The notes under the pieces: model-generated | Database searches by the model: none | What the model saw: only the letters and a program-made list of their open reading frames with translations | What the model was told of the DNA's origin: nothing | Translations under genes and position numbers: made by a program | From: Ignavibacteriales bacterium | GTDB lineage: Bacteria > Bacteroidota > Ignavibacteria > Ignavibacteriales > Ignavibacteriaceae | Reading direction: 5' to 3' | Length of the DNA: 64,000 bases | NCBI GenBank assembly: GCA_016707115.1 | Contig: JADJIH010000003.1 | Span: forward strand, 124,001-188,000 | Shown: in pieces, positions 45,931-54,586 of the stretch | Layout: the number at the start of each line of letters is the position of its first letter | Position numbering within the stretch: the stretch's first letter is position 1

Positions 45931-46311
45931 TTATTGACCGATTAACGCCTGATAAGCACCAGAATCAAGCAGATCTGTAAGTTCTGCTGCATCATTGATT
46001 TCAACTTTAATCATCCAGCCTTTTCCATAAGGATCAGAATTCACAACTTCAGGGCTATCTTTTAGCGCTTCATTTATCTCAACAACTTTGCCTGTGTAAG
46101 GAGCGAAAATATCACTCACAGTTTTTACGGCTTCAATTGTTCCGATTGATTCACCTTTTTTAATTTCACTAATTGCCGGATCGATATCCACGTAAACTAC
46201 ATCGCCCAGTTCACCTTGGGCATAATCGGTAACACCAATTGTGCCTATATTGCCTTCAACAAGAACCCATTCGTGTTCTTTTGTATATTTTAAATTATTT
46301 GGAATGCTCAT
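45931..46311 (-). CDS. gcvH: Glycine cleavage system H protein
   Basis: A 126-residue lipoyl carrier of the glycine cleavage complex. The lipoylated Lys lies in GTIEAVKTVSDIFAP, and the N-terminal YTKEHEWV is typical. gcvP and gcvT are not nearby. It is 32 bases after accC, so the lipoyl and biotin carrier genes appear in one transcript. A terminator follows. Confidence 0.97.
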   Translation of the reverse strand: MSIPNNLKYTKEHEWVLVEGNIGTIGVTDYAQGELGDVVYVDIDPAISEIKKGESIGTIEAVKTVSDIFAPYTGKVVEINEALKDSPEVVNSDPYGKGWMIKVEINDAAELTDLLDSGAYQALIGQ

Positions 46312-46343
46312 TTTATCCTCTTAAAATTTATCTTAATAAACAA

Positions 46344-47684
46344 TTATTTATCTGCATTAAACTTATCAAGAAAACCAGTATCAAAATGTCCGCTAATAAA
46401 ACGAGGATCATTAAGAACTTTTAAATGAAATGGTATAGTTGTTTTTATACCTTCTATAACAAATTCATCAAGAGCTCTTTTACCGCGTGCAATAGCTCTT
46501 TCTCTTGTTCTTCCCCAAACAATTAATTTAGCAACTAAGGAGTCATAATACGGAGGAATCGAATAAGATTGATAAATATGTGAATCAACTCTAACTCCAA
46601 ATCCACCCGGTAAGTTCAGAGATGTTATTTTCCCTGGTGACGGCCTGAAATTATGATCAGGATCTTCTGCATTAATTCGGAATTCTATACTATGCCCAAA
46701 AGGTGTTTGAGGTGGTGTATCAGCTTTTTGACCTGCGGCTACTAATATTTGTTGTCTTACTAAATCTACACTGTAAACCGTTTCTGTAACCGGATGCTCA
46801 ACTTGAATTCTTGTATTCATTTCCATAAAATAAAAATTCTTATGTTTATCTAATAAGAATTCAATTGTACCTGCACCAAGATAGTTCACAGATTTTCCTC
46901 CAAGTACAGCAACATTACCCATTTTAGTTCTTAGTTCATCGTCAAGTGCCGGTGAAGGTGATTCTTCAATCAATTTTTGATGCCTTCGCTGAACTGAACA
47001 GTCACGTTCTCCATAATGAAATACGTTTCCAAAACTATCACCCATAATCTGGAACTCAACGTGACGAGGATTTTCCAAGAATTTTTCTATGTACACATCT
47101 GAATTACTAAAAGCAGCCTCAGCTTCTGCCTGCGCAGTTTGAAAAGCTTTCTCAAAATCTTTTTCTTCCCAAACGATACGCATGCCTTTACCGCCACCGC
47201 CAGCAGATGCTTTTACAATAACCGGAAATCCAACTTCGTGCGCAATTCTAATTGCTTCGCTAACTTCCTTAACAACTCCATCACTGCCTGGAATAACAGG
47301 AACACCATTTTTTCTCATGGTATTTTTAGCAAAAGATTTGTCTCCCATTGCTCTAATCATTTCCGGAGAAGGTCCGATGAATGTTAGACCAGATTCTTTA
47401 CAAATTTCCGAGAAGTCAGCATTCTCAGCTAAAAATCCATAACCTGGATGAATAGCATCTGCACCAGTAATTTGTGCAGCAGAAATAATTGATGGGATTT
47501 TAAGATAACTTTCTTTGCCTAAAGCCGGACCTATACAAACTGCTTCATCAGCAAAAGTTACGTGCAGTGATTCTCTATCAGCTTCAGAATATACTGCAAC
47601 AGTTTTAATTCCAAGCTCTTTACAAGTTCTTATAATTCGTAATGCTATTTCACCACGATTGGCGATTAAAATTTTATTAAACAC
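46344..47684 (-). CDS. accC: Acetyl-CoA carboxylase, biotin carboxylase subunit
   Basis: A 446-residue biotin carboxylase that uses ATP and bicarbonate to carboxylate biotin on AccB in fatty acid synthesis. Visible motifs are the N-terminal ILIANRGEIALRII, the ATP-grasp loop KASAGGGGKGMRIV and MNTRIQVEHPVTE. Length is normal. It follows accB by 21 bases. Confidence 0.98.
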   Translation of the reverse strand: MFNKILIANRGEIALRIIRTCKELGIKTVAVYSEADRESLHVTFADEAVCIGPALGKESYLKIPSIISAAQITGADAIHPGYGFLAENADFSEICKESGLTFIGPSPEMIRAMGDKSFAKNTMRKNGVPVIPGSDGVVKEVSEAIRIAHEVGFPVIVKASAGGGGKGMRIVWEEKDFEKAFQTAQAEAEAAFSNSDVYIEKFLENPRHVEFQIMGDSFGNVFHYGERDCSVQRRHQKLIEESPSPALDDELRTKMGNVAVLGGKSVNYLGAGTIEFLLDKHKNFYFMEMNTRIQVEHPVTETVYSVDLVRQQILVAAGQKADTPPQTPFGHSIEFRINAEDPDHNFRPSPGKITSLNLPGGFGVRVDSHIYQSYSIPPYYDSLVAKLIVWGRTRERAIARGKRALDEFVIEGIKTTIPFHLKVLNDPRFISGHFDTGFLDKFNADK

Positions 47685-47705
47685 AATATCTCAATTCTTA
47701 TTGGA

Positions 47706-48170
47706 TTAACTTACCTGAATTAAGAATAATGGCTGATTATATTCAACCGGCTTACCGTTTTCAACCAATATTTTGACAATCTTTCCGTTTGCATCAGATT
47801 CTATTTCATTCATCAGTTTCATAGCTTCTACAATGCAAAGAACTGATCCAACCGATATAACATCCCCAACCTGAGCATACGAATCTGCATCTGGGGCAGG
47901 TGCTCTGTAAAAGGTACCAACTATGGGAGATTTGATTTCGTGTAATCCAGCATTTTCGTCAACAGCTTTTTTATCTTCAGTTTTTAAAACTGATACTGAA
48001 GTCTGCTGATTTATAGGAGCAGCCATTTGAGGCTGTCCATACGATACAGTCTGATTAACGCGAACTTTCTTAGCAAGCTTAACCCTAGTACCATTCTCTT
48101 CTATTTCAAGGTCAGTTACATCACTTGATTCAAGAATTTTAATGAGTTTTTTTATAAGATTTAGATCCAT
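47706..48170 (-). CDS. accB: Acetyl-CoA carboxylase biotin carboxyl carrier protein
   Basis: A 154-residue BCCP with the biotinylated Lys in VEAMKLMNEI near residue 116. The N-terminal LIKKLIKILESSDVTDLEIEENGTRVKL segment and a Pro/Ala/Gln-rich linker are typical. Part of the efp-accB-accC order common in bacteria; it starts 14 bases after the efp stop. Confidence 0.97.
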   Translation of the reverse strand: MDLNLIKKLIKILESSDVTDLEIEENGTRVKLAKKVRVNQTVSYGQPQMAAPINQQTSVSVLKTEDKKAVDENAGLHEIKSPIVGTFYRAPAPDADSYAQVGDVISVGSVLCIVEAMKLMNEIESDANGKIVKILVENGKPVEYNQPLFLIQVS

Positions 48171-48184
48171 TGTTTTACCTTTAT

Positions 48185-48748
48185 TTAGGATTTTACTCGT
48201 TCAACATATTCCCCAGTACGTGTATCTACTTTTAATAGATCATCAACATTTACAAATAGAGGAACGTTAACTGTTGCACCTGATTCTAGTTTTGCTGGTT
48301 TAAATGCATTGGTAGCTGTATTTCCACGAAATCCAGGTTCTGTCTCTGAAACCTTAAGGTAAGCAAAAATAGGAGGTTCAACAGTTATGATATCATCGCC
48401 ATTAAAAAGTATTTCAATCTCTTCACTGCCTTTTAAATAATCAACAGAATCTCCGAATAATATAACAGGTACATTTATTTGTTCGTAAGTTTCATTATCC
48501 ATAAGAACAAGAAACTCAGCTTCACGAAAAAGATATTGAAATTTTTTGCGCTCAACTCTGATAATTTCGATAGATTCGCCTGATCTGAAGGTGTTATCTA
48601 AAACTTTTCCTGTTTTAAGATTTTTTAACGTGCTGCGAACAAAAGCTCCGCCTTTACCCGGTTTAACGTGTTGAAATTCTGTTATAACATAAGGGTCGTT
48701 TTTATATCTGATAATAAGACCATTTCTGAAATCTGAGGTGTCTGCCAT
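48185..48748 (-). CDS. efp: Elongation factor P
   Basis: A 187-residue EF-P that relieves stalling at polyproline. The loop HVKPGKGGAFVRSTLKNLKTG contains the Lys that is modified in many species. The three beta-barrel domains are complete, ending VDTRTGEYVERVKS. No epmA or deoxyhypusine-type modifier is in the window. It leads the accB-accC-gcvH run. Confidence 0.97.
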   Translation of the reverse strand: MADTSDFRNGLIIRYKNDPYVITEFQHVKPGKGGAFVRSTLKNLKTGKVLDNTFRSGESIEIIRVERKKFQYLFREAEFLVLMDNETYEQINVPVILFGDSVDYLKGSEEIEILFNGDDIITVEPPIFAYLKVSETEPGFRGNTATNAFKPAKLESGATVNVPLFVNVDDLLKVDTRTGEYVERVKS

Positions 48749-48841
48749 AGTGTTTCTAATTAATTATTGATAATTGACTTGAAAAAAATAGAGATAGAAG
48801 TTTGTAAAGTCAAGAAAAGCTTTTTAACGATTATTGACAAA

Positions 48842-48865
48842 AAACCGTGAATTTCTTCACGGTTT
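48842..48865 (-). terminator. Terminator after the TPR membrane protein
   Basis: A perfect 10-bp stem (AAACCGTGAA / TTCACGGTTT) with a 4-base loop lies 24 bases past the stop at 48890 and is followed by T residues on the minus strand. Confidence 0.85.
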
Positions 48866-48889
48866 TAATAAAAAATCTACCAAAATCAC

Positions 48890-49576
48890 TTAATTTAGTT
48901 GAGTGAGATATCTATCAACCTGCGAGTAAACTGCTGAGGTTTTATAATCATCTTTAATAGTTTGAAGAAGATTCTTAGCCTGCTCATTGTTCCCTGCTTC
49001 AAAATAGTTTACAGCTGCCTGAAAAATATAATCAGAATTCATTACATCTGCTTTAGAGACTTTGGATGCTTTCATATATAGATCTGCAGCCTTCTCAAAT
49101 TCGTTCTTAGCAGCATAGTAGCCAGCCTGTCCAGCTAAAGATGCAGCAACATAAATATCAATATCTCCGCTGTAATCCTCATAGTATTTAAGTGCTTCAT
49201 CTATTTTGCCTAGATTAGCATAACTGTTTGCAAGGTAAATTTTAGCCGTTTCTCCATTTTCTGTACTACCATATTGTGCTACGATTTCCTTCAATCCCAA
49301 TAATTTAACATCCTTCTTACCTTCAACTGCACCTAGAAAATCACCCATATCATACATATCCATAGCTTTAGATAAATGGCCGGCAGCTTCTTCATTTTGT
49401 CCGCTTCGGTAATTCATAAAAAGAATTACAGCAACAACAACTAATGCAATTGCTCCTAAATAAGTAAAAATCCTATTTTTATTTTCTTCGAAGAAAGATA
49501 TTGATTTGTAGTAAAATTCTACGAGTTTATCTTCTTTTATCTCTTTTCTTGAAAGCTTCTTCTGTTTTGTTAACAT
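48890..49576 (-). CDS. Single-pass membrane TPR protein (YfgM-like)
   Basis: A 228-residue protein. A basic cytoplasmic N-terminus (about 1-35) leads to one transmembrane helix (about 37-55). The rest is TPR repeats in the extracytoplasmic space (e.g. AKIYLANSYANLGKIDEALKYYEDY). The layout matches YfgM/Tol-Pal-associated chaperone-like proteins near the Sec translocon. No closer assignment is possible. Closed by a terminator. Confidence 0.85.
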   Translation of the reverse strand: MLTKQKKLSRKEIKEDKLVEFYYKSISFFEENKNRIFTYLGAIALVVVAVILFMNYRSGQNEEAAGHLSKAMDMYDMGDFLGAVEGKKDVKLLGLKEIVAQYGSTENGETAKIYLANSYANLGKIDEALKYYEDYSGDIDIYVAASLAGQAGYYAAKNEFEKAADLYMKASKVSKADVMNSDYIFQAAVNYFEAGNNEQAKNLLQTIKDDYKTSAVYSQVDRYLTQLN

Positions 49577-49779
49577 TACTTTTTCCTGTGTGATTCATAA
49601 AAAAAACTGGGGCAAATTTAACACTAAAGTGCCCAATCTTCCAAAGGTTTCTAAAATCAATTAAAAGTTTAATAATAACTGATTAGGAATCTACATGTTA
49701 AATGCATTTAAAATAATAACTGCAATAATTTATTTTCTTTAGTAAAAGACTATCTGAGGTTGAAAGAGAGAGAAAAATT

Positions 49780-50391
49780 TTATTTCGTTAATACAAGAAT
49801 CTGGCTAGTTTTAGGTTTGTTTTTTATTTCCTGAATTATTTTTAATTCAGTTTTCTCTGCAAGGCCATGCAAACCTTTGTTAGTAACAAAATTCTTAAAG
49901 TTTGAAAAATGTTCATTCCCAGCTAAGAATTCTACAATATTGTTTAAAATATTCCAAAAACCTTTAGTAGTAGGAACAAGATAATCACCAATAATAATTT
50001 TGTCTGCAATTTTTGCCATCTCATTCATCAAAGGAATTCTGTCTTCAGAATTTACTTCGTGAATTACATAAGTCATCACAGCGTAATCAAAATGATGATT
50101 TTGCGATACAAGATTTGCAAGATTTGTATGAAGAAATGAAATTTTATTATTTGGATATCTTTGGAGTGTTTGATTAGCTGTGGTTATATTCTTACTTGAT
50201 AAATCAACCCCAACAACCATATTTGTTCTATCAGCGATTGAAAATGAAAATCTTCCAGTACCACAGCCAACATCAATTACGCTCGAGTTTGGTTCAATAA
50301 GATTTTTAATCTCACCAAACATTCTATCCTGATTAGGTGCAATCAGATTATCGTAGAACCAGCCATCATACCAATGATTTTTATTTTGCAT
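49780..50391 (-). CDS. Class I SAM-dependent methyltransferase
   Basis: A 203-residue methyltransferase with the SAM motif VIDVGCGTGRFSFSIAD and the acidic loop VVGVDLSSKNI. The later LLQ-type motif is less clear. Substrate unknown. Its ATG is nine bases after the trxB stop, placing it in the trx-trxB transcript. Confidence 0.88.
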   Translation of the reverse strand: MQNKNHWYDGWFYDNLIAPNQDRMFGEIKNLIEPNSSVIDVGCGTGRFSFSIADRTNMVVGVDLSSKNITTANQTLQRYPNNKISFLHTNLANLVSQNHHFDYAVMTYVIHEVNSEDRIPLMNEMAKIADKIIIGDYLVPTTKGFWNILNNIVEFLAGNEHFSNFKNFVTNKGLHGLAEKTELKIIQEIKNKPKTSQILVLTK

Positions 50392-50400
50392 TTTTTATAA

Positions 50401-51351
50401 TCAGTTAAGTTGTTCAGCTTCAACTTTTTTCAAATTATTTATATAATCAGCTGCACTTAATCCGGCGATAGTTCCATCAGCAACCGCAGTGGTTACCTGT
50501 CTGTATTTTTTTTGAATTGAATCACCAGCAGCAAAAACTCCTGCAATATTAGTTTTCATATCCTTATCTACAACAATTTCTTTCCATTGATTTAGTTCAA
50601 TCAATCCTTCAAGTGATTCTGTATTTGGAACATATCCAATAAAAATAAAAACACCATCAATTTTCATTTCAGTTATTTCATTTGTTGATTGATGTTGTAC
50701 TTTTACTGATTGAAGTTTTTCATTACCAACAAACTCAATTATTTTGGATTCCATAATAAAATTTATCTTTTCATTATTCTTTGCTTCATCAACATAATGT
50801 TCCAAAGCTTGAAAATGATCAAACTGGTGAATAATAGTAACTTTGGAAGCATATTTAGTTAATGATACTGCTTCTTCCAGAGCTGAGTTACCACCACCAA
50901 CAACTATTATTTCTTTATCCTGAAAAAAATCGCCGTCACAAGTTGCGCAGTAAGAAATACCTTTACCTTTAAATTCATTTTCACCAATTGCCCCAATCAT
51001 TCTGGATTTTCCACCAGTTGAAATGATTATAGCATTTGATGTATAAACATCTTTATTGTTTACAATAATTTTTTTCACTTCATCATTAAGATCTAAAGAT
51101 GTAATCTTAATATTAGATTTAATTATACACCCAAACTTTTGTGCCTGAGTTTTCATTATGCGTGCTAGTTCATATCCGCTTATATTTTCTACACCTGGAT
51201 AGTTTGCAATCTCGTGAGTTAAAACCATTTGTCCGCCAACTGCACCTTCGTTAAGAATAAAAGTTTTAACTTTTGCTCGTGATAGATAAATCCCTGCTGT
51301 TAAACCTGCGGCACCAGCGCCAATAACTATTACATCAAAATGATTATCCAT
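50401..51351 (-). CDS. trxB: Thioredoxin reductase
   Basis: A flavoprotein of about 316 residues that reduces thioredoxin with NADPH. FAD motif GAGAAG (about residues 11-16), active-site disulfide Cys135-Cys138 in YCATCDGDF, NADPH motif VGGGNSALEE, and the late AGVFAAGDS. I start it at ATG 51351 because MDNHFDVIVIGAG is the family N-terminus. An upstream in-frame ATG at 51384 lies inside a hairpin. It is downstream of an atypical thioredoxin, a likely partner. Confidence 0.93.
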   Translation of the reverse strand: MDNHFDVIVIGAGAAGLTAGIYLSRAKVKTFILNEGAVGGQMVLTHEIANYPGVENISGYELARIMKTQAQKFGCIIKSNIKITSLDLNDEVKKIIVNNKDVYTSNAIIISTGGKSRMIGAIGENEFKGKGISYCATCDGDFFQDKEIIVVGGGNSALEEAVSLTKYASKVTIIHQFDHFQALEHYVDEAKNNEKINFIMESKIIEFVGNEKLQSVKVQHQSTNEITEMKIDGVFIFIGYVPNTESLEGLIELNQWKEIVVDKDMKTNIAGVFAAGDSIQKKYRQVTTAVADGTIAGLSAADYINNLKKVEAEQLN

Positions 51352-51374
51352 AATTTTCTCGATTATTAATGATA

Positions 51375-51404
51375 AAGATGACATCTATCCCTAAATGTCA
51401 TCTT
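51375..51404 (-). promoter_or_regulatory. Hairpin between thioredoxin and trxB
   Basis: A perfect 10-bp inverted repeat (AAGATGACAT / ATGTCATCTT) with a 10-base loop sits just upstream of trxB. No T-run follows on the minus strand, so it looks more like an mRNA processing or stability element, or an attenuator, than a full terminator. Confidence 0.45.
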
Positions 51405-51420
51405 ATACTTGACAAAATAT

Positions 51421-51765
51421 TTACTTACTAAATTGTTCATCAAGAATTGACGTAATCTGATCTCTTGATTGAATACTGCTTGTTGCTTTAACTACTTGGC
51501 CGTTTTTATAATAAACAACAAAAGGCAATCCCTGAAAACTTCTGCACTCTGGTAAATTTCTTATAATCTTAGCATCCGGAGAGTCAAATTCCATATCTGC
51601 AAATTTTATGTTCTTATATTCGCCTTCAAGTTCTTCCATAACCTCATATACAGGGATACACATCGGCCCCATTCTGCCGCAGCATATCATTACATTTTCA
51701 TTACTGGTTAATAGATCAGAGTGATCTTTTTCTGAGATTACGTGCGTAAGATTTGTTTTTAACAT
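51421..51765 (-). CDS. Thioredoxin-fold protein with altered active site
   Basis: A 114-residue thioredoxin fold: the cis-proline loop is GLPFVVYYKNG (Pro81) and the helix after the active site reads IPVYEVMEEL. Where CGPC is expected it has CCGRMGPMC (Cys28-Cys36), so there is no CxxC. Cys28/Cys29 and Cys36 are six to seven residues apart, and Met flanks the Gly-Pro. It precedes trxB, which suggests it is that enzyme's substrate, but with a non-standard disulfide. Start supported by AAGGAC. Confidence 0.85.
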   Translation of the reverse strand: MLKTNLTHVISEKDHSDLLTSNENVMICCGRMGPMCIPVYEVMEELEGEYKNIKFADMEFDSPDAKIIRNLPECRSFQGLPFVVYYKNGQVVKATSSIQSRDQITSILDEQFSK

Positions 51766-51860
51766 TTTGTAAGTCCTTTTTATTTTTTGTTGTCTATATG
51801 ATTCAGAAGAAATAAAAAAGATTCAATCAGGAATTCTGAGACTAAGGAAAGTGTTACGAT

Positions 51861-52916
51861 CTATATATTAACTCTTATATGATTTGAGAAAATCCAGGCC
51901 CGCTGCTCATTATAAACTTCAATACGATAAGCACCCTTTTTATTTACAATGAATTCTGCATCAATTCCATTATTGGTTTCTAAAATATGACCGTTGCGAA
52001 GCAATCTTATTTCCGCACTAATCCCTGGTAAAAAAATTTTTAACTTTATATTTTTATGATCAGGGACTGTATCACCCATCTGATATTTATTATTTTCAAA
52101 TTCTGCATAGAATCTAAACCCTTTTGATTCTGCGACATAATCATTTGCTACAAAGCATCTTCCTTCTTTAAGCGAATTATAGATTTGCCATTTAGCTGTT
52201 TCAATATCTTTTATACTCTTGCCTTTTTTGATTGCTTCGTTAATCAGGATGTGTGTTCGAATTGATTTAAACAAAACTTTGTATGGGAATATCTCAACTT
52301 CTAAAAATCCAACAAGATTGTATTTATGTGCATGCGCGTCTATTCCACCAATGCCAACAACTTTTCTTTTTAAACTTAATTCATCCCAAACTTTTAATGT
52401 TTCTTTTGGTGGAGCTATAATTGTTCTTAACGGATGAAGAAAAGATCTGTATTTATTATCCTCTGTAAGATTTTCAACCCACTCGGACATATGATTCCAG
52501 ATTTCAATCCCTGTAAAATCTTCCGTGTCCCATTCAACCCACGGATATGCAGGATGTTCTTTGTGTTTTCTTTTTTCGTGCGGATGAGCTAAAAATCCTA
52601 TGCCGCCAAGCTCCTTAACTTTTGCAACATATTTTTTTGCAGGAGTGCGAGTAGAGAATGCTTCATCAATTCCAAAAGCTAAATAATGATTTCTATTCTC
52701 TTTATCATTTATTTCACAACCTACTAAAAGCAAAGTATTTCCATACCACTTTTCAAAACCTTCCTGCAATGCACGCAAAGTGTTATGATCTGTAAGCATG
52801 ATAAAATCTAATCCAACTTCATCAGCAAACCTTGCAATATCCAGGATTTCTCCGGTTCCATCAGAGAAAGTGGAATGCATATGTATAGAGCCAACGTATT
52901 CGAACATTTTCTTCAT
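51861..52916 (-). CDS. PHP-domain metal-dependent hydrolase (CehA/McbA-type)
   Basis: A 351-residue protein whose N-terminal 230 residues form a PHP domain. Metal-binding residues are visible: His12 and His14 (IHMHSTFSDG), Asp43-His44 (LTDHNT), an internal FLAHPHEK and the late GIDAHAHK. The C-terminal part is a beta-sandwich. The family contains phosphoesterases of unknown substrate. It stands alone between the thioredoxin operon and the cytochrome cluster. Confidence 0.85.
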   Translation of the reverse strand: MKKMFEYVGSIHMHSTFSDGTGEILDIARFADEVGLDFIMLTDHNTLRALQEGFEKWYGNTLLLVGCEINDKENRNHYLAFGIDEAFSTRTPAKKYVAKVKELGGIGFLAHPHEKRKHKEHPAYPWVEWDTEDFTGIEIWNHMSEWVENLTEDNKYRSFLHPLRTIIAPPKETLKVWDELSLKRKVVGIGGIDAHAHKYNLVGFLEVEIFPYKVLFKSIRTHILINEAIKKGKSIKDIETAKWQIYNSLKEGRCFVANDYVAESKGFRFYAEFENNKYQMGDTVPDHKNIKLKIFLPGISAEIRLLRNGHILETNNGIDAEFIVNKKGAYRIEVYNEQRAWIFSNHIRVNI

Positions 52917-52981
52917 CTCTTGTTTGAGACAAAAATAGATATAAATAGTTTATTTGGAAAGGAAGATTTTACTAGGGGATT

Positions 52982-54586
52982 TTAAAATCTTGTAGTGATA
53001 TCAAAAAGAATTCTGCCATAAGTTCGAGTAGATTCAAAAGCTCCTTCATAACTTATGGAAAATGAAAATGGATTAAATGCACTTGTGGAAAAATCGAGTA
53101 TCAAAGCTTTTTCATCAAACTTTGAAGTGCCAGAAGAAAAAGTATAATCAGTTTTTCTAAAACTTACTGAAATATCTGAACGAATTTCTGAAAGTGATTT
53201 ATTTAATGTTACTGAGTAAACATAACCATCAACATAATTGCTTAATAGTCTATTAAAATTAACTCCAAATGATGATTGAATTATTGGAATCATAGAATAA
53301 GAAATGTTTCCGCCATAATTTTCACTTGGTTTAATATCTGATTTACTATGTCGATAACCATATTGCAATCCAATACTTAAACTGCTAAAAGGTCTTATTA
53401 CTGATCTTACTCTAAATCCTTGTCGTGTTTCATTTTCTAGAACACTGTCGGACAATGATTTAAAAGTTTCATAGTAGTAAACATTCTTTCTTGCATCGTA
53501 AGAAAGATTTAGCGAAAACTCTTTTACAGGAGCATATCTTACTGAAAGATAAAGTGAGGTTAAACTAAAATCATTTTTAGCAACGCCAAGCTCTTTTTTG
53601 TATAGATCAACTTCAACTGAAGCAAATAAATTAGTATTAGTAATAATGTTGTTATTATGCTGCAAGTAAGCAAATCTTCTATCAGTTATAAAATTATTTG
53701 TTTGCTGAAATAATGAAAAGGTATTTTCCATCATTCCTTTTCCTATAGTATCCAATCGATTCAAATAAATTCCATACTCAAATAACTTAGAGTTTAATCC
53801 GAAATCTGTATAGTTAGGGCGTGAGCCAAGAACAACACCTGCTGTGAGAAATGAAAATGCCTTCTCAAATTGCAATCCATCTACAATGCTAATGTTGGAT
53901 ATTTTTCTGTTTAAGTATCTCCCAAACCAAAGCTGTGTGGATTCATTAAATCGATAATTTAAATTTAAATCATATACTTTTAATGCTCTGCCAAGATTAG
54001 ATGAAACTGTTTTCCAATCATCAGCCTTATAAGCAAATATTGCATAAGTAGAAAAAGATAAATCTGAACCAGCAATGTTTTGCGCACCAAATCTAAATGA
54101 ATGTCTCCAGCGCTGATAATCTCCTCGATCATAAATATTATTAAAATTTGAATATGATTGAATTGAATATCTGCCAGAAACTTTTGATTCAACATTATTT
54201 TCTGATTTAGTATTAATTTCTTCTTTTTTCTCAACAGGTTTTATTTCATTTTGTTCAACCGGTATATCAACAGGAGTTGTAACAACTTGATTTTCAGTTT
54301 TATCCAGTGCATAAACAATCATATCAGATTTAAATTCATCATTAATTATTCTTTCGCAAGCCGCTGATGAAGATGAAAGGTATTTTATTCTTAGTGCTGG
54401 AATATTTTTGTTTTTACTTTTAATAAATAAGGTATCTGATTCACTTAAACCTGTAGTACTATTAAAACTTACATAAACCAATTGCGAAGAAATATATCCA
54501 ACCTTGCCTTCTTTCCAGCTTGTTTGTGCATACATAGAAACACTAAATAGGATCAAAACGTTTATGTAGTACATAGTTCTATTCAT
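52982..54586 (-). CDS. Outer-membrane beta-barrel associated with multiheme cytochromes
   Basis: A 534-residue exported protein: signal peptide 1-20 (SMYAQ), a soluble N-terminal domain (about 21-105), a Pro/Glu/Lys linker (about 105-140) and then a long run of alternating beta strands to the end. The C-terminal residue is Phe (DITTRF), the classic outer-membrane insertion signal. Its ATG shares one base with the stop of the 52-heme cytochrome gene (TGATG). Position suggests the porin of a porin-cytochrome conduit; no named porin family is recognised. Confidence 0.75.
   Translation of the reverse strand: MNRTMYYINVLILFSVSMYAQTSWKEGKVGYISSQLVYVSFNSTTGLSESDTLFIKSKNKNIPALRIKYLSSSSAACERIINDEFKSDMIVYALDKTENQVVTTPVDIPVEQNEIKPVEKKEEINTKSENNVESKVSGRYSIQSYSNFNNIYDRGDYQRWRHSFRFGAQNIAGSDLSFSTYAIFAYKADDWKTVSSNLGRALKVYDLNLNYRFNESTQLWFGRYLNRKISNISIVDGLQFEKAFSFLTAGVVLGSRPNYTDFGLNSKLFEYGIYLNRLDTIGKGMMENTFSLFQQTNNFITDRRFAYLQHNNNIITNTNLFASVEVDLYKKELGVAKNDFSLTSLYLSVRYAPVKEFSLNLSYDARKNVYYYETFKSLSDSVLENETRQGFRVRSVIRPFSSLSIGLQYGYRHSKSDIKPSENYGGNISYSMIPIIQSSFGVNFNRLLSNYVDGYVYSVTLNKSLSEIRSDISVSFRKTDYTFSSGTSKFDEKALILDFSTSAFNPFSFSISYEGAFESTRTYGRILFDITTRF

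Noticed and set aside
47139..47442. Overlapping plus-strand frames within accC
   Set aside because: Both are shadows of the highly conserved biotin carboxylase gene in its antisense frames.
51352..51384. Longer trxB start at 51384
   Set aside because: The extra 11 residues are not family-like and the ATG lies in a hairpin; the ATG at 51351 gives the standard N-terminus.
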